This document shows, piece by piece, positions 1 through 6,004 of a stretch of 7,415 nucleotides of DNA. Both the position numbers and the translations under genes were made by a program. The notes beneath the pieces were generated by a model. The model did no database searches. It saw nothing but the letters and a program-made list of their open reading frames with translations, and was not told the DNA's origin. The stretch's first letter is position 1. The number at the start of each line of letters is the position of its first letter. The DNA is from Candidatus Latescibacterota bacterium (GTDB taxonomy: Bacteria; Latescibacterota; 4484-107; B68-G9): positions 1-7,415 of the forward strand of contig DTYS01000312.1 in NCBI GenBank assembly GCA_012961755.1. The letters run 5' to 3'.

Positions 1-129
1 CTCGGCGGCTCTGTTTCCAGGGTTGGCGTCCGGGTGATACTGGCGGGCGAGCCTCCGGTAGGCCTTCTTTATCTCCTCCTGGGATGCGTGCTCGGAGACT
101 CCCAATATCTTGTAATAGTCCTTCCTCAT
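1..129 (-). CDS. dnaJ: DnaJ-family co-chaperone, N-terminal J-domain (cut by window edge)
   Basis: The 43 visible codons begin MRKDYYKILGVSEHASQEEI and continue with KKAYRRLARQYHPDANPGN. This is the J-domain signature: the DYY.ILGV opening of helix I, the basic helix II (KKAYRRLARQ) and the invariant HPD tripeptide (about residues 32-34) that stimulates the ATPase of DnaK/Hsp70. The protein would act in the cytoplasm with an Hsp70 partner. The start is well fixed, because an in-frame TAA lies only a few codons upstream of the ATG. There is no good ribosome binding site; only ACAGG abuts the ATG. The rest of the gene lies outside the window, so full-length DnaJ (with zinc fingers) cannot be told from a CbpA-like or other J-protein; the gene symbol is therefore provisional. 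It follows the glycosyltransferase gene after 67 bp, the widest gap here, and may have its own promoter. Confidence 0.9.
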   Translation of the reverse strand, partial: MRKDYYKILGVSEHASQEEIKKAYRRLARQYHPDANPGNRAAE

Positions 130-196
130 CCTGTCGTTGAATTAAGCACAAAATATGCCAGGTTACATCATGGACGGAATATGCCAAAATGTCCGA
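130..196 (-). promoter_or_regulatory. AT-richer gap upstream of the dnaJ-family gene, possible promoter region
   Basis: This is the longest spacer between genes after the xerD promoter, and it is about 42% GC against roughly 60% in the surrounding coding DNA. It holds two copies of TGGCATATT (minus-strand reading) and a weak -10-like CTTAAT at 146-141, which would place a transcript start about 5 nt before the ATG. No matching -35 is convincing. No hairpin followed by a T-run is visible, so I see no terminator for the upstream operon. No CIRCE element (TTAGCACTC inverted repeat) is present. Its role is inferred only from position and base composition. Confidence 0.3.
152..186 (-). repeat. Two 9-bp direct repeats TGGCATATT upstream of dnaJ
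   Basis: On the minus strand TGGCATATT occurs at 186-178 and again at 160-152, 26 bp apart start to start. The six-base core GGCATA recurs at 208-203, within the last codons of the glycosyltransferase gene. Paired sites about 2.5 helical turns apart upstream of a chaperone gene could be operator half-sites. Two 9-mers in an AT-richer gap could also be chance. Confidence 0.35.
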
Positions 197-2509
197 CTAA
201 ACTATGCCCTCCATGCCGCGGTATATGTCCTCCTCCTTAGCTATCTCGTGCATCCTGAGCAACACCATAAGCCACGAAAGGGTGGACTCAGCACCTTGGT
301 TCTGGTTGGCCCCGGCGGGCCGCAGGCCGTCCTTGCACCCTCCCGTGCGGAAGTCGTAGAGTGCCTCGTGGAGGTCGTTCCTTCCCAGGAACCAATCGAA
401 GCACCTGGCTATCTCCCCAAGCCATCTCCTCTCCCCGGTGGCGAGGTACGCCTCGTAACATGCGTCCGTCAGGCCGGCAAGTTCTATCGGCTGCTGGTCA
501 AACCTCGCCTTCTCACCCCCCTTGGGGAACCATCCCTGGTTGCCTATGACCGATATATGTCCCCCTTCGGCCGTCTGTAGCTCCAGAAGCCACTTGAGGG
601 AACGAAGGCCCTGCTCCAACATGTCCTCAATCCCGAACGCCCTCCCCGCGCCTATCAAGGCCTGAGGAAGGCGGGCGTTGGCATACGTCAGCACGTCCTC
701 GCACCAGGGCCAGCCTTCCGAGGAATTCCTCCTGAACATGTCCAACAACCTCTCAGCGAGCCCGATACAAGTCTCCTTTGCATCCCTGTCCCCCCCGAAC
801 CTCCTCAGGTAGCTGAGTATCCCAAGGACGGAGTAGGCCCAACCCCTCGGGTATTTGAACCCCTCGCAGGCGGGCAGTGCCATGTTGAAGAGGTTGGTGG
901 CAAATCCCAATATGGTCTCGTCAGGAGGATGCGCCACCACAGAGCCCAAGGCCCAGATGGACCTTCCGTGGCAGTCCTCAGAACCTTCCTCGTCCAACCA
1001 CCTCCTGTCGAAGGAGAGGAAGTTACGCATCCTGCCGGTCTCCTCGTCCAGGGCGTAGCGGAGGAAGGACAGGAAGGTCTTGAGGAGGGGGACGACCTCC
1101 TCCTCCTTGAAGAGGCGCCAATGTGTGACCGCCACTATGGCCGCCCTTGCGTTGTCGTCGGTGGTGTACCCGTAGTACCTGTCGGGTACGGAGAAGATGG
1201 AATGTTGTAGGATTCCGGTGTCGTCGGTCAGGGTGCTGAAGTGCCTGAGGTCCACCTCAAGGAGGGAGGGCCTCCGTGCCATGCTCCTGCGGGCCCTCGG
1301 CCTCAGGGTGCCATATTCTTCGAAGGCCCTTCGGAACACCTCTATGTACGTCCCCGCCACCTCCCTCCACACCATCTTCCTGCCGAATTGGTACACCTTC
1401 TTGCGAAGTTTGAGCCTCTCCTCCTCGTCCTTCAGAAGCTTTATCAGTTCCTCCGCGAGCGCCTCCGAATCTCCGAACGGCACCAGCTTCCCCCTGCCGT
1501 CCCCCAACAGCTCCTCGGCGTGCCAGTAAGGCGTTGATATTATCGCCTTGCCGCAGGCCACCGCGTAGGCCAAGGTGCCGGACACTATCTGTTCCTTACT
1601 CAGGTACGGGGTTATGTAAACGTCCGCCGAGACCAGGGCCCTTATAAGCTCATCGGAGGTGATGAAGCGATTGTAGAAGGCCACATGCTCCTCGAGCCCA
1701 AGTTCCTCCACCATCCGTTCTAAGGAGATCCTATACGATTCTCCATATTTCCTTCGGACCTCCGGGTGCGTGGCCCCTAAGACTATGTAGAGCACATCGG
1801 GCACCTCCTTGACGACCTCGGCCATCGCCTCTATGGCCACCTCTATCCCCTTGTTAGGACTGAGCAGGCCGAAGGTCAGCACGAGCTTCCTCCCTTCGGC
1901 GTGGAACTGATCCTTATAATAGGCTGGGTCCAGGAAGGGGACATCCGGAGCTCCGTGGTGTATCATCACCACCTTCTGCCTCGAGACGTCGTACACCTCC
2001 TCCAGGAGCTCCACGGCCTTCCTGGACTGGGCCACAACCAACGTCGAATATCCACATACCGCCTGGAGGACCTCCTTCTGGCCCGTGGAAGGCTCACTGA
2101 TCACCGTATGTAAGGTGGTGACCACGGGCTTCTTCAGGTTGGAAAGGAGGCTCAGGATGTACTCCCCCAAGATATGTTCACCCTCTACCTTCTCCCCCCC
2201 AAATATACCGAATTCGTGCTGGAGGCTCACGACATCTATCTCGGAGTAGTTCAGGAAGTCGGCAGCCTTTCGGTAGTCCATGCGCTTTTGGGCGTGTATT
2301 TCGAACCTCACCTCATCGCCGTAGGGGTATCCCTGTGGGATGTTGTTTAAGGCTACAATTTGGACCCTGTCGCCGTGACCTATCTCCTCGCCCTGAAGCC
2401 TGGCCACCGTGCTGGCGAGGTCGTAGGTGAAAGTAGCTATCCCGCACTGACGGGGTGGATATGTCGCTATGAAAGAGACACATAGAGGCTTAAATTCCAT
2501 ATTACGCAT
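197..2509 (-). CDS. GT-B glycosyltransferase (GT4-like) fused to a C-terminal alpha-helical, (alpha/alpha)6-like domain
   Basis: The 770-residue protein has two parts. Residues about 8-400 form a GT-B fold of GT4 type: N-terminal PPRQCGIATF loop, VVSLQHEFGIFGG (about 94-106), VVTTLHT, MIHHG, the nucleotide-sugar loop FGLLSPNKG (213-221), and a C-terminal donor-site segment around SKEQIVSGTLAYAVACGKAI (304-323). Residues about 415-760 are helix-rich and carry conserved-looking acidic and aromatic clusters: TTDDNARA (449-456), EDCHGR (511-516), WPWCED (600-605), DQQPIELA (671-678) and NQNQGAES (735-742). These resemble six-hairpin glycosidase or epimerase folds, but I cannot name the family. 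No signal peptide is seen, so it is probably cytoplasmic. AAAGGAGGA lies 3-4 nt before the ATG and begins in the TAA of the GH130 gene, 10 bp upstream, which indicates tight coupling. It probably builds a glycan that the GH130 enzyme processes. Donor and product are unknown. Confidence 0.88.
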   Translation of the reverse strand: MRNMEFKPLCVSFIATYPPRQCGIATFTYDLASTVARLQGEEIGHGDRVQIVALNNIPQGYPYGDEVRFEIHAQKRMDYRKAADFLNYSEIDVVSLQHEFGIFGGEKVEGEHILGEYILSLLSNLKKPVVTTLHTVISEPSTGQKEVLQAVCGYSTLVVAQSRKAVELLEEVYDVSRQKVVMIHHGAPDVPFLDPAYYKDQFHAEGRKLVLTFGLLSPNKGIEVAIEAMAEVVKEVPDVLYIVLGATHPEVRRKYGESYRISLERMVEELGLEEHVAFYNRFITSDELIRALVSADVYITPYLSKEQIVSGTLAYAVACGKAIISTPYWHAEELLGDGRGKLVPFGDSEALAEELIKLLKDEEERLKLRKKVYQFGRKMVWREVAGTYIEVFRRAFEEYGTLRPRARRSMARRPSLLEVDLRHFSTLTDDTGILQHSIFSVPDRYYGYTTDDNARAAIVAVTHWRLFKEEEVVPLLKTFLSFLRYALDEETGRMRNFLSFDRRWLDEEGSEDCHGRSIWALGSVVAHPPDETILGFATNLFNMALPACEGFKYPRGWAYSVLGILSYLRRFGGDRDAKETCIGLAERLLDMFRRNSSEGWPWCEDVLTYANARLPQALIGAGRAFGIEDMLEQGLRSLKWLLELQTAEGGHISVIGNQGWFPKGGEKARFDQQPIELAGLTDACYEAYLATGERRWLGEIARCFDWFLGRNDLHEALYDFRTGGCKDGLRPAGANQNQGAESTLSWLMVLLRMHEIAKEEDIYRGMEGIV

Positions 2510-2519
2510 GTTTCCTCCT

Positions 2520-3452
2520 TTAACAATGCGTTATATAGTCTATAACTTCGTCCATATCGGCTACCGCCAAGGCCACAGACGTGTCCGCAGCACCGTAGTA
2601 CATCCTGAGCTCGTTCGTCTCTTCGTCCACGATGGTCCCGCAGGAGAACACCACCCCCGGAACGTCGCCTATGAGTTCGTAGGCCTCTTTGGGACTGAAC
2701 ACCCACTCCTGGCTGCGCCTTATGACCTTACACGGATCCTCCAGGTCCAAGAGGGCGAGGCCGAGGCGGTAAAGGTTACCCGACGCCGTCCTCCTGACGC
2801 CGTGGTATATTACGAGCCATCCCTCGGAGGTCTCCATAGGTTGTGGGCCGAGGCCGACCTTGTGACAGTCCCACCAGCCGGCCCTCACGGGAAGCAGAAC
2901 CCTGTGCTCCCCCCAGTATTTGAGGTCCGGGGAGAACGAGATCCATATGTGGGCCTCCCCCCTTATTATCGGCCTATGTATGAGGGCGAAGCGTCCCCCG
3001 AACCTCTTGGGGAAGAGGGAGGCATCCTTGTCCTCAGGAGGAAGTAAGGGTCCCCTACGTTCGAACCTCCTGAAGTCCTCGGTCAGGGCCAAGGATATGA
3101 GGGGTCCCCCCTGGGAGAAGGAAACGTAGGTCACAGCGTACTTGCCCTCGTCCTCCAAGAACACTATCCTCGGGTCCTCCAGACCCCACTGCTCCTCCCT
3201 TATGTTCGGCTCCGGCTCCAAGGTCGGCTCTGGGTCCACCACCCAGTTCGTCCTACCGTCCCAGCTCCTCGCCACCGTAAGGTGCGAGAATCCCCTCATA
3301 TCCTCCACCCTAACCAGCAGCAGCGCCTCCCCGTCCACCTGCGCAGCCCCGGGGTTGAATACGGAGTTGGCAGGGTAGGGCCAGTTCCTCGGGGTGAGTA
3401 TGGGGTTGCCCTCGTACCTCCTGAACAGGGATGCTCCCCGGTTCAACATCAT
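2520..3452 (-). CDS. GH130-family glycoside phosphorylase-like protein (PH1107-related), probably acting on beta-mannosides
   Basis: The 310-residue protein matches the five-bladed propeller family GH130 / COG2152. Seen are RYEGNPILTP (12-21), NPGAA (33-37), LLVRVED (45-51), the hallmark GLEDPR (90-95) containing the Asp used as general acid in the family, ASLFPKR (144-150), a HRP motif (159-161), GWWDCHKVG (192-200), YHG (216-218) and YYGAADT (285-291). GH130 enzymes mostly phosphorolyse beta-1,4- or beta-1,2-mannosides to mannose 1-phosphate; some members are hydrolases that lack the basic phosphate-binding residues. The retained R160, K198 and H217 favour a phosphorylase, which is inference. 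GGGAGG lies 5 nt before the first of two tandem ATG codons. The gene begins 27 bp after the TtcA-like gene and ends 10 bp before the glycosyltransferase. No signal peptide is visible, so it should act in the cytoplasm. Confidence 0.92.
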   Translation of the reverse strand: MMLNRGASLFRRYEGNPILTPRNWPYPANSVFNPGAAQVDGEALLLVRVEDMRGFSHLTVARSWDGRTNWVVDPEPTLEPEPNIREEQWGLEDPRIVFLEDEGKYAVTYVSFSQGGPLISLALTEDFRRFERRGPLLPPEDKDASLFPKRFGGRFALIHRPIIRGEAHIWISFSPDLKYWGEHRVLLPVRAGWWDCHKVGLGPQPMETSEGWLVIYHGVRRTASGNLYRLGLALLDLEDPCKVIRRSQEWVFSPKEAYELIGDVPGVVFSCGTIVDEETNELRMYYGAADTSVALAVADMDEVIDYITHC

Positions 3453-3479
3453 AGGTTCCTCCCTTATGCCCGCGCCGCC

Positions 3480-4208
3480 TTATGGCTCGCCTTCCGGATG
3501 GTTTTCATCATCACCCCACCTTATCTCCTCTAAGAGCCTGAGAAGGTTGTCCCTTGCCTGTGGGTGGACCCGCTCCACCTCGTCCCAAAGTTTCCTGACC
3601 CAGGCCCTATATGGGCTCTCGTACGGACAGAAGGCTCCGTCCTCGGCTCCCGAGGCGTGGGCGAACCTGGCCAGCTCCGCCTTCGAGAGCAAGGCCAGAG
3701 GACGGATCAAGGTTATCCGCCCCCCGAACATCTCCCTCTTAGGGGGCATAGTCCCGAGCCTTCCATGGACGAAGAGGTTCAGGAGGGCGGTGTGTAGGAG
3801 GTCGTCCGAATGATGCCCCAGGGCTACCTTACGAAACCCCAGCCTGTCCGCCGTCGTAAACAGGACTTTCCTCCTGTTCCATGTGCACCTGAAGCAGTCC
3901 ACCTTCCCCTCCAAGGGGACCTCCTCTATCCGAAGGTCCACCCCCTCCCTCCGGCACCAAGCTTCGACGACTTTCCTCCTGTCCAGTGGCCCCTCCTGGA
4001 AGTCCATGTGGACGTGGATAGCCAAGATCTCGTACCGCTCCGGGGCCGTCCTTTGCCTCAGCCTGAGGAGGGAGACCAAGGCCAAACTGTCCTTGCCCCC
4101 GGAAACTGCTACAGCTATCCTGTCCCCGTCCTCTATGAGCCCATACCTGTATATGAGCCTGTTGACCTTCCTGATGAGGAACCTCCCTATCCGCTCGGCC
4201 TCGCTCAG
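3480..4208 (-). CDS. ttcA: TtcA-like tRNA 2-thiocytidine biosynthesis protein (PP-loop ATPase), probable CTG start
   Basis: Read from CTG at 4208 the product has 242 residues. It opens with a short helix and then RIAVAVSGGKDS (30-41), the ATP-pyrophosphatase PP-loop that adenylates the target base. CFRC (105-108, followed by NRRKVLF) and a third cysteine in AFCPYES (C194) match the three cysteines that hold the [4Fe-4S] cluster in TtcA. GHHSDD (131-136) is also typical. There are no zinc-finger ends as in TtuA and no TilS-type C-terminal domain. TtcA thiolates C32 in the anticodon loop of some tRNAs. No ATG, GTG or TTG lies between the preceding stop and the PP-loop. The CTG overlaps the oxidoreductase TGA as CTGA, and GGAGGTG sits 8 nt upstream. 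A GTG inside the preceding gene would add about 38 unlikely residues. Confidence 0.85.
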   Translation of the reverse strand: MSEAERIGRFLIRKVNRLIYRYGLIEDGDRIAVAVSGGKDSLALVSLLRLRQRTAPERYEILAIHVHMDFQEGPLDRRKVVEAWCRREGVDLRIEEVPLEGKVDCFRCTWNRRKVLFTTADRLGFRKVALGHHSDDLLHTALLNLFVHGRLGTMPPKREMFGGRITLIRPLALLSKAELARFAHASGAEDGAFCPYESPYRAWVRKLWDEVERVHPQARDNLLRLLEEIRWGDDENHPEGEP

Positions 4209-5239
4209 AGCCTCACCACCTCCCCTGACTTGGCCGAACGAAGTACGGCGTCCAAGGTCCTCTGCACCCCCAATATCTCCTCGTCCTTGGTTATAGGCTC
4301 CTCCTCGCCCCTCACGCACCTCAGGAAATGTACGGCCTCGGCAAGGTAAGGATCGTTGGCTTCGGCGTACAGCTTCTTGTCGACCTGACGCCCCATCTCC
4401 TCGCAGAACATCGTGAGGGATCCCCAATCCGCACCCGCCCTGTCGCCTAAAAGTGTAACGTAGAACTGCGCCCCACCTATGTGCGCGGCCCAGCTAACCT
4501 CCAGGAAGACCGTCGCTCCGCTTTCCATCCTTATGAGGGCGGAGGCGAGGTCCTCCACATCGAACGGCCCTCCGGGCTCGGGGAACCCCCAGTCGCCGGC
4601 TCGCTTGCCCAGGGGGCCGAACTTGGAGTAGCTTGAGGCCATGACCTCCTTGGCCCTGAAATCCCCCATAAGCCACATGGCCAGATCTAAGGCGTGCACA
4701 CCTATGTCGAATATGGGTCCGGCCCCGGCCTTATCCTTCCTGGTGAACCAGCTCCCCATCCCCGGTATCCCGGACCTCCTGAGGTACCCACACTTCGCGT
4801 AGTAGACCTCCCCGAGCTCGCCGGCCGAGATGTGTTCCTTCAGCACCCGTGAGGAATCCCTGAACCTCTGGGTAAGGCCCAAGAGTAGGACCTTCCCGGC
4901 CTCGTCCCTGGCCCTGAGCATCTCCTCGGCCTCCTCGGAACTTAAGGCCGCGGGCTTCTCGCATAGCACGTGCTTTCCCGCCCTGAAGGCCGCTATCGTA
5001 ACGGGCCTGTGGAGGTAGTTCGGGAGGGCCACTACCACCGCATCCAGCTCCTTCCTTCCCAGAAGGTCCTCGTAGTCGGTGTACGCCCTCGGGACCTTGT
5101 ACCTTGCCTTGACCTCCTCAAGCCTGCCCTCGTCAGTATCGCAGATCGCGGCGACCTCGGCCCCGGCCCTTTGGAACCTCTCTATGTGCCACGTGCCTAT
5201 GGAGCCGCACCCTACGATCCCTACCTTCACCTTTTCCAT
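4205..5239 (-). CDS. Gfo/Idh/MocA-family NAD(P)-dependent oxidoreductase
   Basis: The 344-residue protein is a typical Gfo/Idh/MocA enzyme. Its N-terminal Rossmann domain starts MEKVKVGIVGCGSIG, with the dinucleotide-binding glycines at 10-15, followed by VAAICDTD with an acidic end to strand 2, which favours NAD over NADP. LPNYLHRPV and CEKPAA (93-98, catalytic Lys95) follow. The C-terminal domain carries the substrate motif FDIGVHALDLAMW (177-189, with D178, H182 and D185). Family members oxidise or reduce sugar hydroxyls, inositols and keto-glycosides; the exact substrate cannot be read from sequence. The ATG at 5239 puts the glycine motif at the usual place. AGGAGG lies 4 nt upstream and starts in the isomerase TAG, leaving 8 bp between the genes. 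An in-frame ATG at 5341 would add 34 residues inside the isomerase gene and is unlikely. The 3' end overlaps the TtcA-like gene by 4 nt. Confidence 0.93.
   Translation of the reverse strand: MEKVKVGIVGCGSIGTWHIERFQRAGAEVAAICDTDEGRLEEVKARYKVPRAYTDYEDLLGRKELDAVVVALPNYLHRPVTIAAFRAGKHVLCEKPAALSSEEAEEMLRARDEAGKVLLLGLTQRFRDSSRVLKEHISAGELGEVYYAKCGYLRRSGIPGMGSWFTRKDKAGAGPIFDIGVHALDLAMWLMGDFRAKEVMASSYSKFGPLGKRAGDWGFPEPGGPFDVEDLASALIRMESGATVFLEVSWAAHIGGAQFYVTLLGDRAGADWGSLTMFCEEMGRQVDKKLYAEANDPYLAEAVHFLRCVRGEEEPITKDEEILGVQRTLDAVLRSAKSGEVVRL
4217..4223 (-). promoter_or_regulatory. Shine-Dalgarno GGAGGTG that supports the CTG start of the TtcA-like gene
   Basis: On the minus strand GGAGGTG lies within the last codons of the oxidoreductase gene, exactly 8 nt upstream of the CTG at 4208. 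All seven bases can pair with the usual 3' end of 16S rRNA, and the distance is favourable. No ATG, GTG or TTG in the right frame exists for it to serve. Confidence 0.6.
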
Positions 5240-5247
5240 CTCCCCTC

Positions 5248-5985
5248 CTATATTCCGAGGTTCTCCTTTATGTACCTCCGGCTCCTTCCCGCGCTCTGCT
5301 TGGGAGGTAGGTCGGTCCTGTCCTGCTCTACGCACACCCACTCCAGCCCCCTCGGCTTAAGTACCTCCCATATCCCTGGGAAATCTAAGACCCCGCTTCC
5401 GACCTCGGCGAAGGGGTTGGACGTGTGGTGGCGGAAGTCCTTGAAGTGGACATATTGGATCCTGTCCAAGTTCTCCCTGAGGAACTCGGCAGGGTCCCTC
5501 CTGCCCAGGTAGACCCAACATACGTCCACCGCCAACCCTACAAGTTCGGGTTCGGTCTCCCTGAGCAGAAGCCTCATCCCGGTCCCGTCCTGCTCAAATT
5601 CGCGGGCGTGGTTGTGGTAGAGGACCGTAAGACCCTGGCTCCTGGCCCGCCTCCCGACCTCGTTTAAAAACTCCGCCCCCCTACCGTAGTCCTCCTCTAT
5701 ATCGCCGGTTCTTTTCCCTATTCCACTGAATATCAAGAACTTAACTCCAAACCTCCCCGAAAGCTCTATGGCCTCCTCCGCCAGCTCCATCTCCCCCCCT
5801 CCGAGGTGCACCCCCACGAGCTGGAGCCCGAACTCGTCCGGTTCCACCGAGGCCCTTCTTAGGACGTCCAGTCCGGTCTCTACCCCGGCGTATCCCACGT
5901 CCCTGACCTCCCCGAGCACCCCCCTCAGGTCGCTCTTCGCCCTCCCACCCCAGGATATCAGTTGGACAGCCACTTTGGTAACCAT
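5248..5985 (-). CDS. Sugar-phosphate isomerase/epimerase-type TIM barrel (xylose isomerase-like, IolE/IolI family)
   Basis: The 245-residue protein fits the AP-endonuclease-2 / xylose isomerase-like TIM-barrel superfamily. The barrel starts MVTKVAVQLISW, then DVGYAGVETG (29-38), LQLVGVHLGG, KFLIFSG, LTVLYHNHAREFE (119-131), LAVDVCWVYLG (151-161), YVHFKDF (178-184) and WVCVEQD (216-222). Likely metal ligands are among H124/H126, D154, H180 and E220. Relatives include inosose dehydratase, 2-keto-myo-inositol isomerase, hydroxypyruvate isomerase and the catalytic subunits of C-glycoside-cleaving lyases; the sequence does not choose among them. At 245 residues it is slightly shorter than many family members, consistent with a compact thermophile protein. 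GGGGAGGT lies 5 nt before the ATG, 19 bp after the xerD stop. Direct coupling to a Gfo/Idh/MocA oxidoreductase suggests the two act in turn on the same sugar. Confidence 0.9.
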   Translation of the reverse strand: MVTKVAVQLISWGGRAKSDLRGVLGEVRDVGYAGVETGLDVLRRASVEPDEFGLQLVGVHLGGGEMELAEEAIELSGRFGVKFLIFSGIGKRTGDIEEDYGRGAEFLNEVGRRARSQGLTVLYHNHAREFEQDGTGMRLLLRETEPELVGLAVDVCWVYLGRRDPAEFLRENLDRIQYVHFKDFRHHTSNPFAEVGSGVLDFPGIWEVLKPRGLEWVCVEQDRTDLPPKQSAGRSRRYIKENLGI

Positions 5986-6004
5986 ATATACCTCCCCTCG
6001 GACG

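Noticed and set aside
130..196. Intrinsic terminator between the glycosyltransferase and dnaJ-family genes
   Set aside because: Only 4-bp inverted matches (for example GGAC/GTCC) are present, and no T-run follows them.
155..580. A 141-codon plus-strand open frame near the left end
   Set aside because: It is antisense to the C-terminal domain of the glycosyltransferase and has no ribosome binding site or motif.
2469..3047. A 192-codon open frame on the plus strand
   Set aside because: It is antisense to the GH130 gene and the start of the glycosyltransferase gene, both supported by family motifs. Its composition fits a shadow frame.
3480..4427. Longer TtcA-like product starting at an ATG at 4427
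   Set aside because: The extra 73 residues lie wholly inside the oxidoreductase gene in another frame, have shadow-like composition (Gly/Arg-rich), and TtcA-type proteins normally have only about 25-35 residues before the PP-loop.
4205..5341. Longer oxidoreductase starting at an ATG at 5341
   Set aside because: The first 34 residues would overlap the isomerase gene and precede an otherwise standard Rossmann start. The ATG at 5239 has a good ribosome binding site.
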